Origin: Candidatus Contendibacter sp.
GTDB lineage: Bacteria; Pseudomonadota; Gammaproteobacteria; Competibacterales; Competibacteraceae
DNA length: 35,534 bases
Direction: 5' to 3'
Assembly (NCBI GenBank): GCA_008933795.1
Contig: WBUJ01000024.1
Location: forward strand, 1-35,534
The notes under the pieces were generated by a model. That model did not search any database, was not told the origin of the DNA, and saw nothing but the letters and a program-made list of their open reading frames with translations. The translations under genes were made by a program, and so were the position numbers. Below are positions 26,375 through 33,761 of the stretch, piece by piece. Position 1 is the stretch's first letter, and each line of letters begins with the position of its first letter.

Positions 26375-26974
26375 CTAGGATTTGCGGAAGACGGGTAGGT
26401 GCAGGTCCCACCGGATGGCAAGCAACCGCACTGCCACCACCACGATCATTCCGGCCCCAAACGCCGGTGCACGTGGCATCCCGAGCGCGTGCAAAGCCAG
26501 GTACACAGCGACTCCCACGATGGCAGCCGTCGCATAGATCTCCCGCCGCAGGATGAGCGGTACCTGCGCCGTGATGACGTCTCTCAAGATGCCTCCGGTA
26601 ACGCCAGTCATCGTGCCCATCAGCACCACGATGAGCGGTGGGCACTGCGCCGCTTCCGCCAATTGGGCCCCAGAAAGCGCGAAAAGCGCCAGTCCCAGCG
26701 TATCGGCCACGAGGAGTGTGGCACTCGGCGGTGGCCATACCCGTACATACGCGACCGTCAACATAGCGGATGTGATGATGACGACGAGGTACCAGACATC
26801 GGTGACCCAGAAAATCGGGTGGCGGTCCAAGAGGAGATCGCGAAGGGTACCTCCTCCGATGGCTGTAATCGCCGCGACCACGATGACCCCGAGGAGGTCC
26901 AGATCCCGATCGCGTGCTGCAAGTACGCCGCTCGCGGCAAACACTGCCACGCCTGCAAGGTCAATGTAATACAA
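26375..26974 (-). CDS. TRIC/UPF0126 family membrane protein (possible fourth cassette)
   Basis: A 199-residue, strongly hydrophobic protein made of two UPF0126 repeats of about three helices each, plus a final helix. The duplicated signature is visible as AIGGGTLRDLLLDRHPIFWV and GVTGGILRDVITAQVPLIL. Members form trimeric intracellular cation (TRIC) channels or related transporters such as YicG in the inner membrane. The start is a TTG at 26972-26974, the only start in frame near the family N-terminus (MYYIDLAGVAVFAASG), with AGGA some twelve bases ahead. It lies directly after the third attC-like site and reads the same way as the other cassettes, but no attC closes it on the left, so cassette status is likely but unproven. 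Confidence 0.85.
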   Translation of the reverse strand: MYYIDLAGVAVFAASGVLAARDRDLDLLGVIVVAAITAIGGGTLRDLLLDRHPIFWVTDVWYLVVIITSAMLTVAYVRVWPPPSATLLVADTLGLALFALSGAQLAEAAQCPPLIVVLMGTMTGVTGGILRDVITAQVPLILRREIYATAAIVGVAVYLALHALGMPRAPAFGAGMIVVVAVRLLAIRWDLHLPVFRKS

Positions 26975-27007
26975 GAGTACGCGCCATCCTACATTGCCGA
27001 ACGTCGG

Positions 27008-27066
27008 ACATAACCGGCGCTGCGCGGCTTCATCGCGCAGCGTCCGTGTTGATGGATGGGTTGGGC
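27008..27066 (-). repeat. attC site 3 (between VOC and TRIC cassettes)
   Basis: Read on the minus strand, this 59-base site has an R'' box GCCCAAC (27066-27060) and an R' box GTTATGT (27014-27008). The R'' box is the exact reverse complement of the GTTGGGC box that begins the VOC cassette at 27510-27504. The interior folds as a 9-bp perfect hairpin, CGCTGCGCG / CGCGCAGCG. The spacers are asymmetric: about 13 unpaired bases after R'' and almost none before R', so the site may be partly decayed. Confidence 0.65.
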
Positions 27067-27099
27067 GTCATACGACACCGGCTGTGGTATGGCAGCCGA

Positions 27100-27483
27100 C
27101 TATGTTTCATAGGACGACACTTCGATGAGGTTGCTATCGGGGTCTCGAAAGTAAACGGACGTTATCGGGCCAAGGGCACCGGTGCGCGGAACTGGCCCTT
27201 CTTCGACGTTTATGCCGCACTTGCGTAAATGATCAATGACTGAGTGTGGCGCCTCAGCCGTAACGAAGCACAAGTCGGCTGAACCCGGAACGGGATGGTT
27301 CGCGTGAGGAACAAGAGGCGCATTTGCTGGATGCAGATTGATCTTCGATTGCCCGAAGACAAGTGCTCTCCGCCCTGAGCCAAACGTAACAGGCTCCATG
27401 CCAAGAACCGTTTGATAGAAGGAAATCGTCGCATCCATATCTTGCACGGTCAGCACGAAATGATCGAGGCGCTCAATTTGCAC
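27100..27483 (-). CDS. VOC (glyoxalase/dioxygenase fold) family protein, third cassette
   Basis: A 127-residue single-domain protein with two beta-alpha-beta-beta-beta modules of the vicinal oxygen chelate fold: IERLDHFVLTVQDMDATISFYQTVLGM at the N-terminus and VYFRDPDSNLIEVSSY at the C-terminus. H8 and the glutamate of LIEV are the usual metal ligands. Substrate unknown; relatives include glyoxalase-like and fosfomycin-resistance-like proteins, but no specific match can be claimed. The start is GTG with GGAG about seven bases ahead. It lies alone between attC 2 and attC 3 in a 496-base unit (27014-27509), a standard single-gene cassette size. Confidence 0.88.
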   Translation of the reverse strand: MQIERLDHFVLTVQDMDATISFYQTVLGMEPVTFGSGRRALVFGQSKINLHPANAPLVPHANHPVPGSADLCFVTAEAPHSVIDHLRKCGINVEEGPVPRTGALGPITSVYFRDPDSNLIEVSSYET

Positions 27484-27503
27484 GGGGACTCCAGGGGTTT
27501 GAC

Positions 27504-27585
27504 GCCCAACGTACCAATAACCGGACCGTAGACTGCGGAGCGCAGCGCAGCAGTTTACGGGTCCGAGTTTATTGGATTGTTATGC
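27504..27585 (-). repeat. attC site 2 (between the ParA cassette and the VOC cassette)
   Basis: On the minus strand this 82-base site runs from R'' GCATAAC (27585-27579) to R' GTTGGGC (27510-27504). The inner arms CCAATAA and TTATTGG pair, followed by further paired blocks around a GC-rich centre. The R'' box is the exact complement of GTTATGC, which starts the ParA cassette at 28857-28851, as expected for a cassette that closes into a circle. The stop codon of the upstream gene (27580-27582) lies within R'', a common trait of cassettes. Confidence 0.85.
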
Positions 27586-27975
27586 GCTTTTGTCATTGCC
27601 TGAAAACACATCGCCCCGAGTTGATGATGCACCAACCTTTTCTGTAATTAAGGACACAAGCTTTTCCTTGGTTTTCCACGTATAGCTTTTTCTTGTCTTG
27701 TCTAGACCATACTTTTTTATAACTGCGATAAGTTGGGCTACATCTAGTTTTTCCAGTTCTTCAACCAGTCTTTCGATTCCCTCAGCAGCGGCGATTGCAA
27801 TTGGATTTATATGCACATCAACTTTTCTTCTGGTTGTCCCCTGAGTAATATCTTCCGAGCCCAGTCTTACCAATTCGGCTAACAATGCCTTTAATTCGCT
27901 GTCTTTTTTAGACGCAGCAATCATTTCTCTTAAGATCGCCTTAGTCTCAGCAATATCAAGTTTAGACATATTCAT
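27580..27975 (-). CDS. Small protein of unknown function, partner of the ParA-like ATPase
   Basis: A 131-residue protein that I do not recognise. The start ATG has AGGAGATAC directly ahead and lies within the last codons of the ParA gene (14-base overlap), so the two are co-translated. The first 45 residues are helical and charged (DIAETKAILREMIAASKKDSELKALLAELVRLG), the middle is strand-like (RRKVDVHINPIAIA), and the C-terminal third (LDVAQLIAVIKKYGLDKTRK, then WKTKEKLVSLITEKV) is basic and looks like a small helical nucleic-acid or protein-binding module. ParA-type ATPases usually work with a small DNA-binding or cargo-adaptor partner; this protein fits that place, but no ParB motif is seen. 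AT-rich composition. Confidence 0.8.
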   Translation of the reverse strand: MNMSKLDIAETKAILREMIAASKKDSELKALLAELVRLGSEDITQGTTRRKVDVHINPIAIAAAEGIERLVEELEKLDVAQLIAVIKKYGLDKTRKSYTWKTKEKLVSLITEKVGASSTRGDVFSGNDKSA

Positions 27976-28822
27976 GTATCTCCTCTACTAATCGCATGAA
28001 TACTCGATCTAGACCTTGATATCCATACTTTTGCTTCAGTGTATTGGGCGTGTCATTATAATCTGCCGCTTCTTCTGCCTTTCCAGTCAAAGGAATTCTT
28101 GTCTTGAATATTCTCGGAAATGCGGCATCATTAGCATGTTTACTTTCTAGCGTTTCAATTGTTGTATTGTGAAGAGTTAAGTTGCTTCTGTATTTTGTTA
28201 TCACGATTCCAAGCGGTGTGATTCTTAAGTTTTCTTTTCGAGCAAACTGCGATACTTTGTTTGTGATCTGTGGAATGCCATAAGTAGACAAAATGTCCGG
28301 TATGGTTGGGATAATATAGTAGTCGCTTATGAAAATTCCGTTCAACGTGACTGTTCCAAGATTTGGAGGACAATCTACAAGAACAAAATCATAATCCGAC
28401 AATAGATGATTAATAGACTTCTTTAGGATTTCGGTGGGCTTAACTGTGTAGTTTGATGTGGTTGCAATTATCGCCATTTTATCTTGTATTTCGATTAGCC
28501 CAAGACTTGATGGGAGCAGATCAAGACCTTTTATTCCTCCGCTAACGTTTGAAACGTTTTTTACTATTGCTTTTTCTGGTACAAAAATGTTGGTGTCCAA
28601 TTGCGCATCTAGGAACAACTGCTTGAGAGTAAGTCCGTTCTTATCTCTTTCTTCCCATTCATCTTGATGAATCAATGAAACCGTTACGTTAGTTTGAGGA
28701 TCCAGGTCGATTACGAGTACCTTGTATTTGTATTCATAAGCCAGTATGTCTGCCAAAGCGAGGCAAGTAGTCGTTTTTCCAACTCCGCCTTTGAGGTTGA
28801 TCAGACTTATAACCGTTGCCAT
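27962..28822 (-). CDS. ParA/MinD-family ATPase (second cassette)
   Basis: A 286-residue protein with the deviant Walker A KGGVGKTT (LINLKGGVGKTTTCLALADIL), switch I KVLVIDLDPQTNVT and Walker B/switch region FVLVDCPPNLGTVTLNGI. These define the ParA group of dimerising ATPases that position plasmids, chromosomes or protein cargo. It has no N-terminal helix-turn-helix, so it is like chromosomal Soj or type Ib plasmid ParA. An AGGAG site lies well placed before the ATG. It shares a 1347-base cassette (27510-28856) with its small partner. A full partition system would need a centromere-like repeat array, and none is visible; its purpose on an integron is unknown. Strongly AT-rich compared with the chromosome. 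Confidence 0.92.
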   Translation of the reverse strand: MATVISLINLKGGVGKTTTCLALADILAYEYKYKVLVIDLDPQTNVTVSLIHQDEWEERDKNGLTLKQLFLDAQLDTNIFVPEKAIVKNVSNVSGGIKGLDLLPSSLGLIEIQDKMAIIATTSNYTVKPTEILKKSINHLLSDYDFVLVDCPPNLGTVTLNGIFISDYYIIPTIPDILSTYGIPQITNKVSQFARKENLRITPLGIVITKYRSNLTLHNTTIETLESKHANDAAFPRIFKTRIPLTGKAEEAADYNDTPNTLKQKYGYQGLDRVFMRLVEEIHEYV

Positions 28823-28850
28823 TTCACGATCTCCTTTGGTTCGCTTTCAC

Positions 28851-28908
28851 GCATAACGCCAACCATCAGCGGCGCGCGTTCAGCGTCCGCTGCATGGTTT
28901 TGTTAGCT
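28851..28908 (-). repeat. attC site 1 (between the TIR–ATPase cassette and the ParA cassette)
   Basis: This 58-base site is a textbook attC. On the minus strand R'' is AGCTAAC (28908-28902), R' is GTTATGC (28857-28851), and the arms ACCATGCAGCGG and CCGCTGATGGT pair with one extra base on one side, the kind of extrahelical base used for strand choice by IntI. R'' is the exact complement of GTTAGCT at 30468-30462, the start of the same cassette. The stop codon of the TIR gene (28903-28905) is inside R''. Confidence 0.92.
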
Positions 28909-30423
28909 ATTCTCTATTTTTTCGATGAGGCTGTTAGCCAAATCAGAGACAGAGCAGCGCCGCAAATCAATATGTCCAACATTTTGTGAAAGCCCTACAA
29001 TGTGAACATCGTCCATTAATACTGGCAAAAGATATATTTCGGTTCGTTTCCCCCTAGCCTCTTTTCCGATTTCCAATTCAAATTTGGTCCAGTCTTTTTC
29101 TGGATAATGCTTTGAAAGGAAGATAACCATATATTGAGCGTCATTCGAATAAACATCTGCAAGCTTCAACCTTAAGTCCGCGCCCCATAACTGGTGTTGA
29201 ATGTCAAAGTCGTAAAAAACTGTGTACCCGGCATTGTTGAGCGCATCTTTCAGCTCTTCAACAACAGGCCGATCCTCTCCCGCGAAGGAAACTGCTACAT
29301 CCCATGGGAAACCAGTCCTTCTCAATCGTATAGCCTTTCCTATTTCATCCATGCCAATCAGAGTCAGATAGAGTCCAAATGATGGATCCTCAATTGAAAT
29401 GCTATCCGAATCCTTGTTGAGATAGATAGCATCGTCGAGACCTCGCTCTTCAATGACTTCTGGCAAGTATTTTAGGCAATTGTGGAAAGATGTCGTCTTT
29501 TTTGCACGCTCTTTTGCATCGTCAATTGGGTTTAGTAGCCTCTGTTGTATTTCTTGTAGCTGTATCTCGCTTTTACCGATGATTGCGATACTTTTTATGA
29601 TATCAAAATAAGTATTGTGTACAGACCTTGCCTGCTGCTTTCCCTTGCATAGGCCGACCAATTTGTTATGGTACTTTCCTCGATAGATCCTAAGTACACC
29701 ATCCTTTATTTGGTCCATTCCACAATCTATTACTGCTCTATCTGAGACCGTCTTTAAAATCTTATTTCTGATACACGCGACCCGGCAGATGACCTGAATG
29801 GCCGAAGGGATACCATTAGACGCTGCGATAAACTGTTTCTTGGCTTGCGAGGAAAATTCAATATTTAGATGTCTCTCTCCTAACGATATTACTTCTGCAC
29901 AAAAATTGTCGTCCTGCTTTTTCATTTCATACACATCGTTCCGAATACCTAGCTCAGCGTCAACATCCAGCATTTTCTTGCTTGAACTAGCGATCCCGAT
30001 AATGAAGAAACGTATTCCAATTTCGTGCCAGCGTTTCAGTCGGTAGCCGATATCTTGTCGCACGCTTTCTTTGAGATGATGAAAATCATCCAGAACGACA
30101 ATGCCAGCAACCGCTAGATATTCTGTGATCTCGTCCATTGACTCTGCGATTGAAAATTCTTTGGCAAAAATACTTTCTATCTTTTCATGGGACGCATAGT
30201 CTCTCCCAGAAAGCCAGTGGGTATCACCTGGTCCGCGACCTGATTCATCTAATGCTTTTCGAGCCAAAGTGGTCTTTCCGCAACCGGACGGGCCGCTAAG
30301 GGTAATGTGCTTTCCACTTGTGAGAATGGATCCAACGATGTCCGAAAATTCACGTGGCTCAACGAAGGTCAAGACCGGAATTTCACTTTCATTGAATACG
30401 TCAGAGATATTGTAACCCTGCAT
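28903..30423 (-). CDS. ATPase with C-terminal TIR domain (first cassette; probable defence protein)
   Basis: A 506-residue protein. Residues about 20-220 form an AAA/STAND-type ATPase: Walker A GPSGCGKT (44-51), Walker B IVVLDDFHHL (108-117) and a sensor-like FFIIGIASS (139-147). A helical, winged-helix-like middle follows (about 225-365). Residues about 374-490 form a TIR domain: WDVAVSFAGEDRPVVEELKDAL, GYTVFYD, LWGADLRLKLADVY, MVIFLSKHY and WTKFELEIGKE, where E449 stands at the position of the NADase glutamate. Bacterial TIR domains often degrade NAD+ or make signalling nucleotides after phage infection; an ATPase sensor joined to a TIR effector is a known plan, although the TIR is more often N-terminal. 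AAGGA lies before the ATG. It is the first cassette after attI, the best-expressed place in an integron. Defence function is inferred. Confidence 0.9.
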   Translation of the reverse strand: MQGYNISDVFNESEIPVLTFVEPREFSDIVGSILTSGKHITLSGPSGCGKTTLARKALDESGRGPGDTHWLSGRDYASHEKIESIFAKEFSIAESMDEITEYLAVAGIVVLDDFHHLKESVRQDIGYRLKRWHEIGIRFFIIGIASSSKKMLDVDAELGIRNDVYEMKKQDDNFCAEVISLGERHLNIEFSSQAKKQFIAASNGIPSAIQVICRVACIRNKILKTVSDRAVIDCGMDQIKDGVLRIYRGKYHNKLVGLCKGKQQARSVHNTYFDIIKSIAIIGKSEIQLQEIQQRLLNPIDDAKERAKKTTSFHNCLKYLPEVIEERGLDDAIYLNKDSDSISIEDPSFGLYLTLIGMDEIGKAIRLRRTGFPWDVAVSFAGEDRPVVEELKDALNNAGYTVFYDFDIQHQLWGADLRLKLADVYSNDAQYMVIFLSKHYPEKDWTKFELEIGKEARGKRTEIYLLPVLMDDVHIVGLSQNVGHIDLRRCSVSDLANSLIEKIENS

Positions 30424-30461
30424 CTAATATTATCCTTGAAAGAAACGTCTGAATGCGCTGT

Positions 30462-30565
30462 AGCTAACATAAAGTAGACCGCCTAAACGACGCCTTATCT
30501 TACGTCAATCTTGACGTATAATCACGGTAAGCCTTGATCAACTTGTTGTTAAACCTAACAAGTTG
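30462..30565 (-). other. Presumed attI site and cassette junction
   Basis: The first cassette begins at the GTTAGCT box read on the minus strand at 30468-30462, the exact complement of the R'' box of its own attC. The attI should extend rightward from this box toward intI. A second consensus box, GTTAGGT (30559-30553, minus), lies 91 bases away within an inverted repeat AACTTGTT...AACAAGTT (30540-30547 / 30557-30564) and could be an accessory integrase site or an alternative crossover point. The right limit given here is approximate. Confidence 0.6.
30501..30518. repeat. Perfect inverted repeat next to the cassette junction
   Basis: TACGTCAA-TC-TTGACGTA is an 8-bp perfect inverted repeat and overlaps TATAAT (30517-30522) on the plus strand. 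It may bind a regulator or be part of attI. No LexA-type CTGT-N8-ACAG box was found between the junction and intI. Confidence 0.45.
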
Positions 30566-30576
30566 TATTCTGACAA
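30548..30576 (-). promoter_or_regulatory. Possible cassette promoter (Pc-like)
   Basis: On the minus strand TTGTCA (30576-30571) and TTTAAC (30553-30548) are separated by 17 bases and read toward the cassettes. The matches are 5 of 6 and 4 of 6. The position between intI and the first cassette fits a Pc of a chromosomal integron, but the -10 is weak and overlaps the AACTTGTT inverted repeat. Confidence 0.35.
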
Positions 30577-30657
30577 CAAATCCAATTAGCTTATCGAAAG
30601 CGTCACCTCTGGCCTCGGCAAGGCACGATTTTCCGTCACGAAAACGAGCCGCCCGCC

Positions 30658-31650
30658 ATGAGAAACATTAAAGTGGCAGCGGTTATGAATGTCAAGCCCA
30701 AGTTGCTCGATCAGGTTCGCGCAAAAATCCGTATCAAGCACTACAGCATTCGCACCGAGTAAGCCTACGTGGATTGGATTCGGCGCTACATCCTGTTTCA
30801 CGGCAAGCGGCACCCTCAGGAGATGGGTAAACCGGAGGTCGAGCAGTTTCTGTCTCACCTAGCCGTGGAGCGCAATGTAGCCGCTTCCACCCAGAATCAG
30901 GCGCTGAGCGCTATCCTGTTCTTGTACAAGGAGGTGCTGGAAAAGGACATCGACTGGCTGGACAACATGGAGCGGGCCAAGCGTCCCGCCCGCCTGCCAG
31001 TCGTCCTTACCGCCGCCGAGGTGCGCGCCGTGCTGGCCCACCTGGAAGGCCGCCCCCGCCTCATGGCCAACCTCCTCTACGGCGCTGGCTTGCGGCTGAT
31101 GGAGTGTGTCCGCCTCCGGGTGAAAGACCTTGATTTTGAATACCGGCAAATTACCGTGCGGGATGGCAAGGGCCAGAAAGACCGGTTAACCATGCTACCG
31201 GACGCCTTGGTGGGACCGCTGCAAACCCACTTGGCCGATGTCAAGATTCTGCACGAACAGGATTTACGGGCAGGATTCGGCGATGTCTACCTGCCGTTCG
31301 CCCTGGCCCGAAAATATCCCAATGCCGGCCGGGAGTGGGGCTGGCAATACGTGTTTCCCGCCTCGCAACGCTCCATCGACCCGCGCTCCAACATCGAACG
31401 CCGCCATCACCTTGATGAGCAAACCTTGCAACGGGCGTTTAAGAATGCGGTGCGCGCCAGTGGCGTCGCCAAGCCCGCTTCCTGTCATTCGCTGCGCCAC
31501 AGTTTCGCCACGCATCTGCTGATGTCGGGCTACGACATCCGCACCGTGCAGGAATTGCTGGGCCACAAGGATGTCAGCACCACCATGATCTACACTCACG
31601 TCCTCAATCGCGGCGGCAAGGGCGTGGTCAGCCCGCTCGATGCCATCTGA
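30658..31650 (+). pseudogene. intI: Integron integrase IntI, interrupted by an in-frame stop
   Basis: From the ATG at 30658 the frame encodes 34 residues ending HYSIRTE, then a TAA (30760-30762), then continues in the same frame as [18 protein letters not shown] to the end. Integron integrases normally read TEQAYVDWI here, so a single CAA-to-TAA change explains it. The rest is complete: arginine in [11 protein letters not shown] (codon 31093), the lysine loop [11 protein letters not shown], the integron-specific insert [39 protein letters not shown] and the tyrosine in MIYTHV (codon 31591). A protein might restart at GTG 30769 or ATG 30823 but would lack the first core-binding helix. The gene reads away from the cassettes, as in known integrons. 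Probably recently inactivated. Confidence 0.88.
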
Positions 31651-31669
31651 TCAAACCCGTGACGTTCCA

Positions 31670-32308
31670 ATGGATTCCAATCAAATTCACCAGCTTTTCG
31701 CCCGCCTGCGAGCCGCTCGCCCCCAGCCGACCACCGAACTGCGCTATCTCGGCCCGTTCGAGTTGCTGATCGCGGTCATCCTGTCGGCGCAAGCCACCGA
31801 TAAAAAGGTCAACGAAGCCACCGAACGGCTGTTCGCGGTCGCCAATACCCCGCAGGCCATCCTGGAGCTGGGCGAGACGGGGTTGAAGGACTACATCAAG
31901 ACCATCGGCCTGTACAACACCAAGGCCGCCAACCTCCGCAAAACTTGTACCCTGTTGCTGGAACGACACGGCGGCGAGGTGCCGCGCGACCGCGAAGCCT
32001 TGGAAGCCTTGCCGGGCGTGGGCCGCAAGACCGCCAACGTCATCCTCAACACCGCCTTCGGCGAACCGACGATTGCTGTCGATACGCATATCTTCCGGGT
32101 CGCCAACCGCACCGGACTAGCGCCGGGCCAGACCGTGCGGGAGGTGGAAGAGGGTTTGCTGGCGGCGACGCCGGAGGCATTCCGGCAGGATGCTCACCAC
32201 TGGCTGATCCTGCACGGCCGTTATGTCTGCACCGCCCGCAAGCCGCGCTGTCCGGACTGCCCGATCCACGATCTTTGCGAGTATCCGGACAAGAGCGAGG
32301 TGAACTGA
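31670..32308 (+). CDS. nth: Endonuclease III
   Basis: A 212-residue DNA glycosylase/AP lyase that removes oxidised pyrimidines. The catalytic lysine K120 is in LPGVGRKTANV and the aspartate D138 in AVDTHIFRV. The 4Fe-4S cysteines C187, C194, C197 and C203 have the exact E. coli numbering and spacing. The ATG at 31670 is chosen because it gives the E. coli-like start; an ATG ten codons upstream would overlap the intI end. No strong ribosome site is visible before either. The gene sits 19 bases after intI and overlaps the next start (TGATG). It is the right chromosomal flank of the integron. Confidence 0.96.
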   Translation: MDSNQIHQLFARLRAARPQPTTELRYLGPFELLIAVILSAQATDKKVNEATERLFAVANTPQAILELGETGLKDYIKTIGLYNTKAANLRKTCTLLLERHGGEVPRDREALEALPGVGRKTANVILNTAFGEPTIAVDTHIFRVANRTGLAPGQTVREVEEGLLAATPEAFRQDAHHWLILHGRYVCTARKPRCPDCPIHDLCEYPDKSEVN

Positions 32309-32739
32309 TGTTTGGCAACGACCGCGACCGCCTGCGTCGCTACTACTGCACGGTCTGGGACAAGGCCAATGCCGGCCAGCCATTGGAGCCGCTGGAGCGG
32401 ATCATCGCCGAGGCGATCCGAGCGCATCCCGAATACCAGCCGGTGCTGACCGACGCCGAAACCGCGCTGAGTCGCGAGTACACCCCCGAACTGGGCCAGA
32501 CCAACCCGTTCCTGCACTTGGGCATGCACATCGCCATTCAGGAGCAACTGGGCAGCAACCGCCCGGCCGGCATTCTCGACGTGTACCAGCGCCTGTGCCG
32601 GCGCGCGGGCGATGCCCACGCCGCCGAGCATTGGATGATGGAGTGTCTGGGCGAGACCCTGTGGGAGGCCCAGCGCGCCGGGCGGGAACCGGACGAGCGG
32701 GCTTATCTGGAGCGACTTCGGCGGTTGGCGCGACCGTGA
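32308..32739 (+). CDS. DUF1841 family protein
   Basis: A 143-residue protein whose ATG overlaps the nth stop by one base. The sequence MFGNDRDRLRRYYCTVWDKANAGQPLEPLERIIAEAIRAHPEY and NPFLHLGMHIAIQEQL, with AEHWMMECLGETLWEAQRAG, is the DUF1841 pattern. It is soluble and mostly helical, with conserved histidines (HLGMH, AEHWMMECL) that could bind metal. Function unknown. Coupling to nth suggests a shared transcript. It converges with acuI, whose stop is 25 bases on. Confidence 0.88.
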   Translation: MFGNDRDRLRRYYCTVWDKANAGQPLEPLERIIAEAIRAHPEYQPVLTDAETALSREYTPELGQTNPFLHLGMHIAIQEQLGSNRPAGILDVYQRLCRRAGDAHAAEHWMMECLGETLWEAQRAGREPDERAYLERLRRLARP

Positions 32740-32764
32740 GCCACCGGCGGACGGGACGGCCCGT

Positions 32765-33748
<984 letters not shown>

Positions 33749-33761
33749 GGGGTGTTCTCCA

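Larger units (their letters stand above)
27014..31650. mobile_element. Chromosomal integron: intI pseudogene, attI and at least three gene cassettes
   Basis: The unit joins an intI gene reading right, a presumed attI, and cassettes reading left: TIR–ATPase (28857-30467), ParA plus partner (27510-28856) and VOC (27014-27509); the TRIC gene at 26375-26974 is a probable fourth. At three junctions the box starting a cassette and the R'' box of its own attC are exact reverse complements. The attC sites differ in length (58, 82 and 59 bases) and sequence, and gene composition varies from AT-rich to GC-rich, so the cassettes come from different sources. The host genes on either side are prlC and nth. 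No transposase or transposon ends are seen, so it is of the sedentary chromosomal kind. Confidence 0.88.

Noticed and set aside
26187..26421. Small minus-strand open frame left of the TRIC gene
   Set aside because: It overlaps the 3' end of the TRIC gene, lacks a ribosome site and has no family likeness; more probably decayed cassette or flank sequence.
27962..28822. Plasmid or phage remnant suggested by the ParA gene
   Set aside because: No replication, ParB, integrase or structural phage genes are nearby; the gene is bounded by two attC sites, so a cassette explains it.
30553..30559. GTTAGGT (minus) as the start of the first cassette
   Set aside because: It matches the general consensus, but only GTTAGCT at 30468-30462 is the exact complement of the R'' box in the cassette's own attC.
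30760..31650. Reading the integrase as an intact gene starting at GTG 30769
   Set aside because: The same frame upstream of the stop codes for the family's usual N-terminus (KPKLLDQVRAKIRIKHYSIRTE region), so a broken longer gene explains the sequence better.
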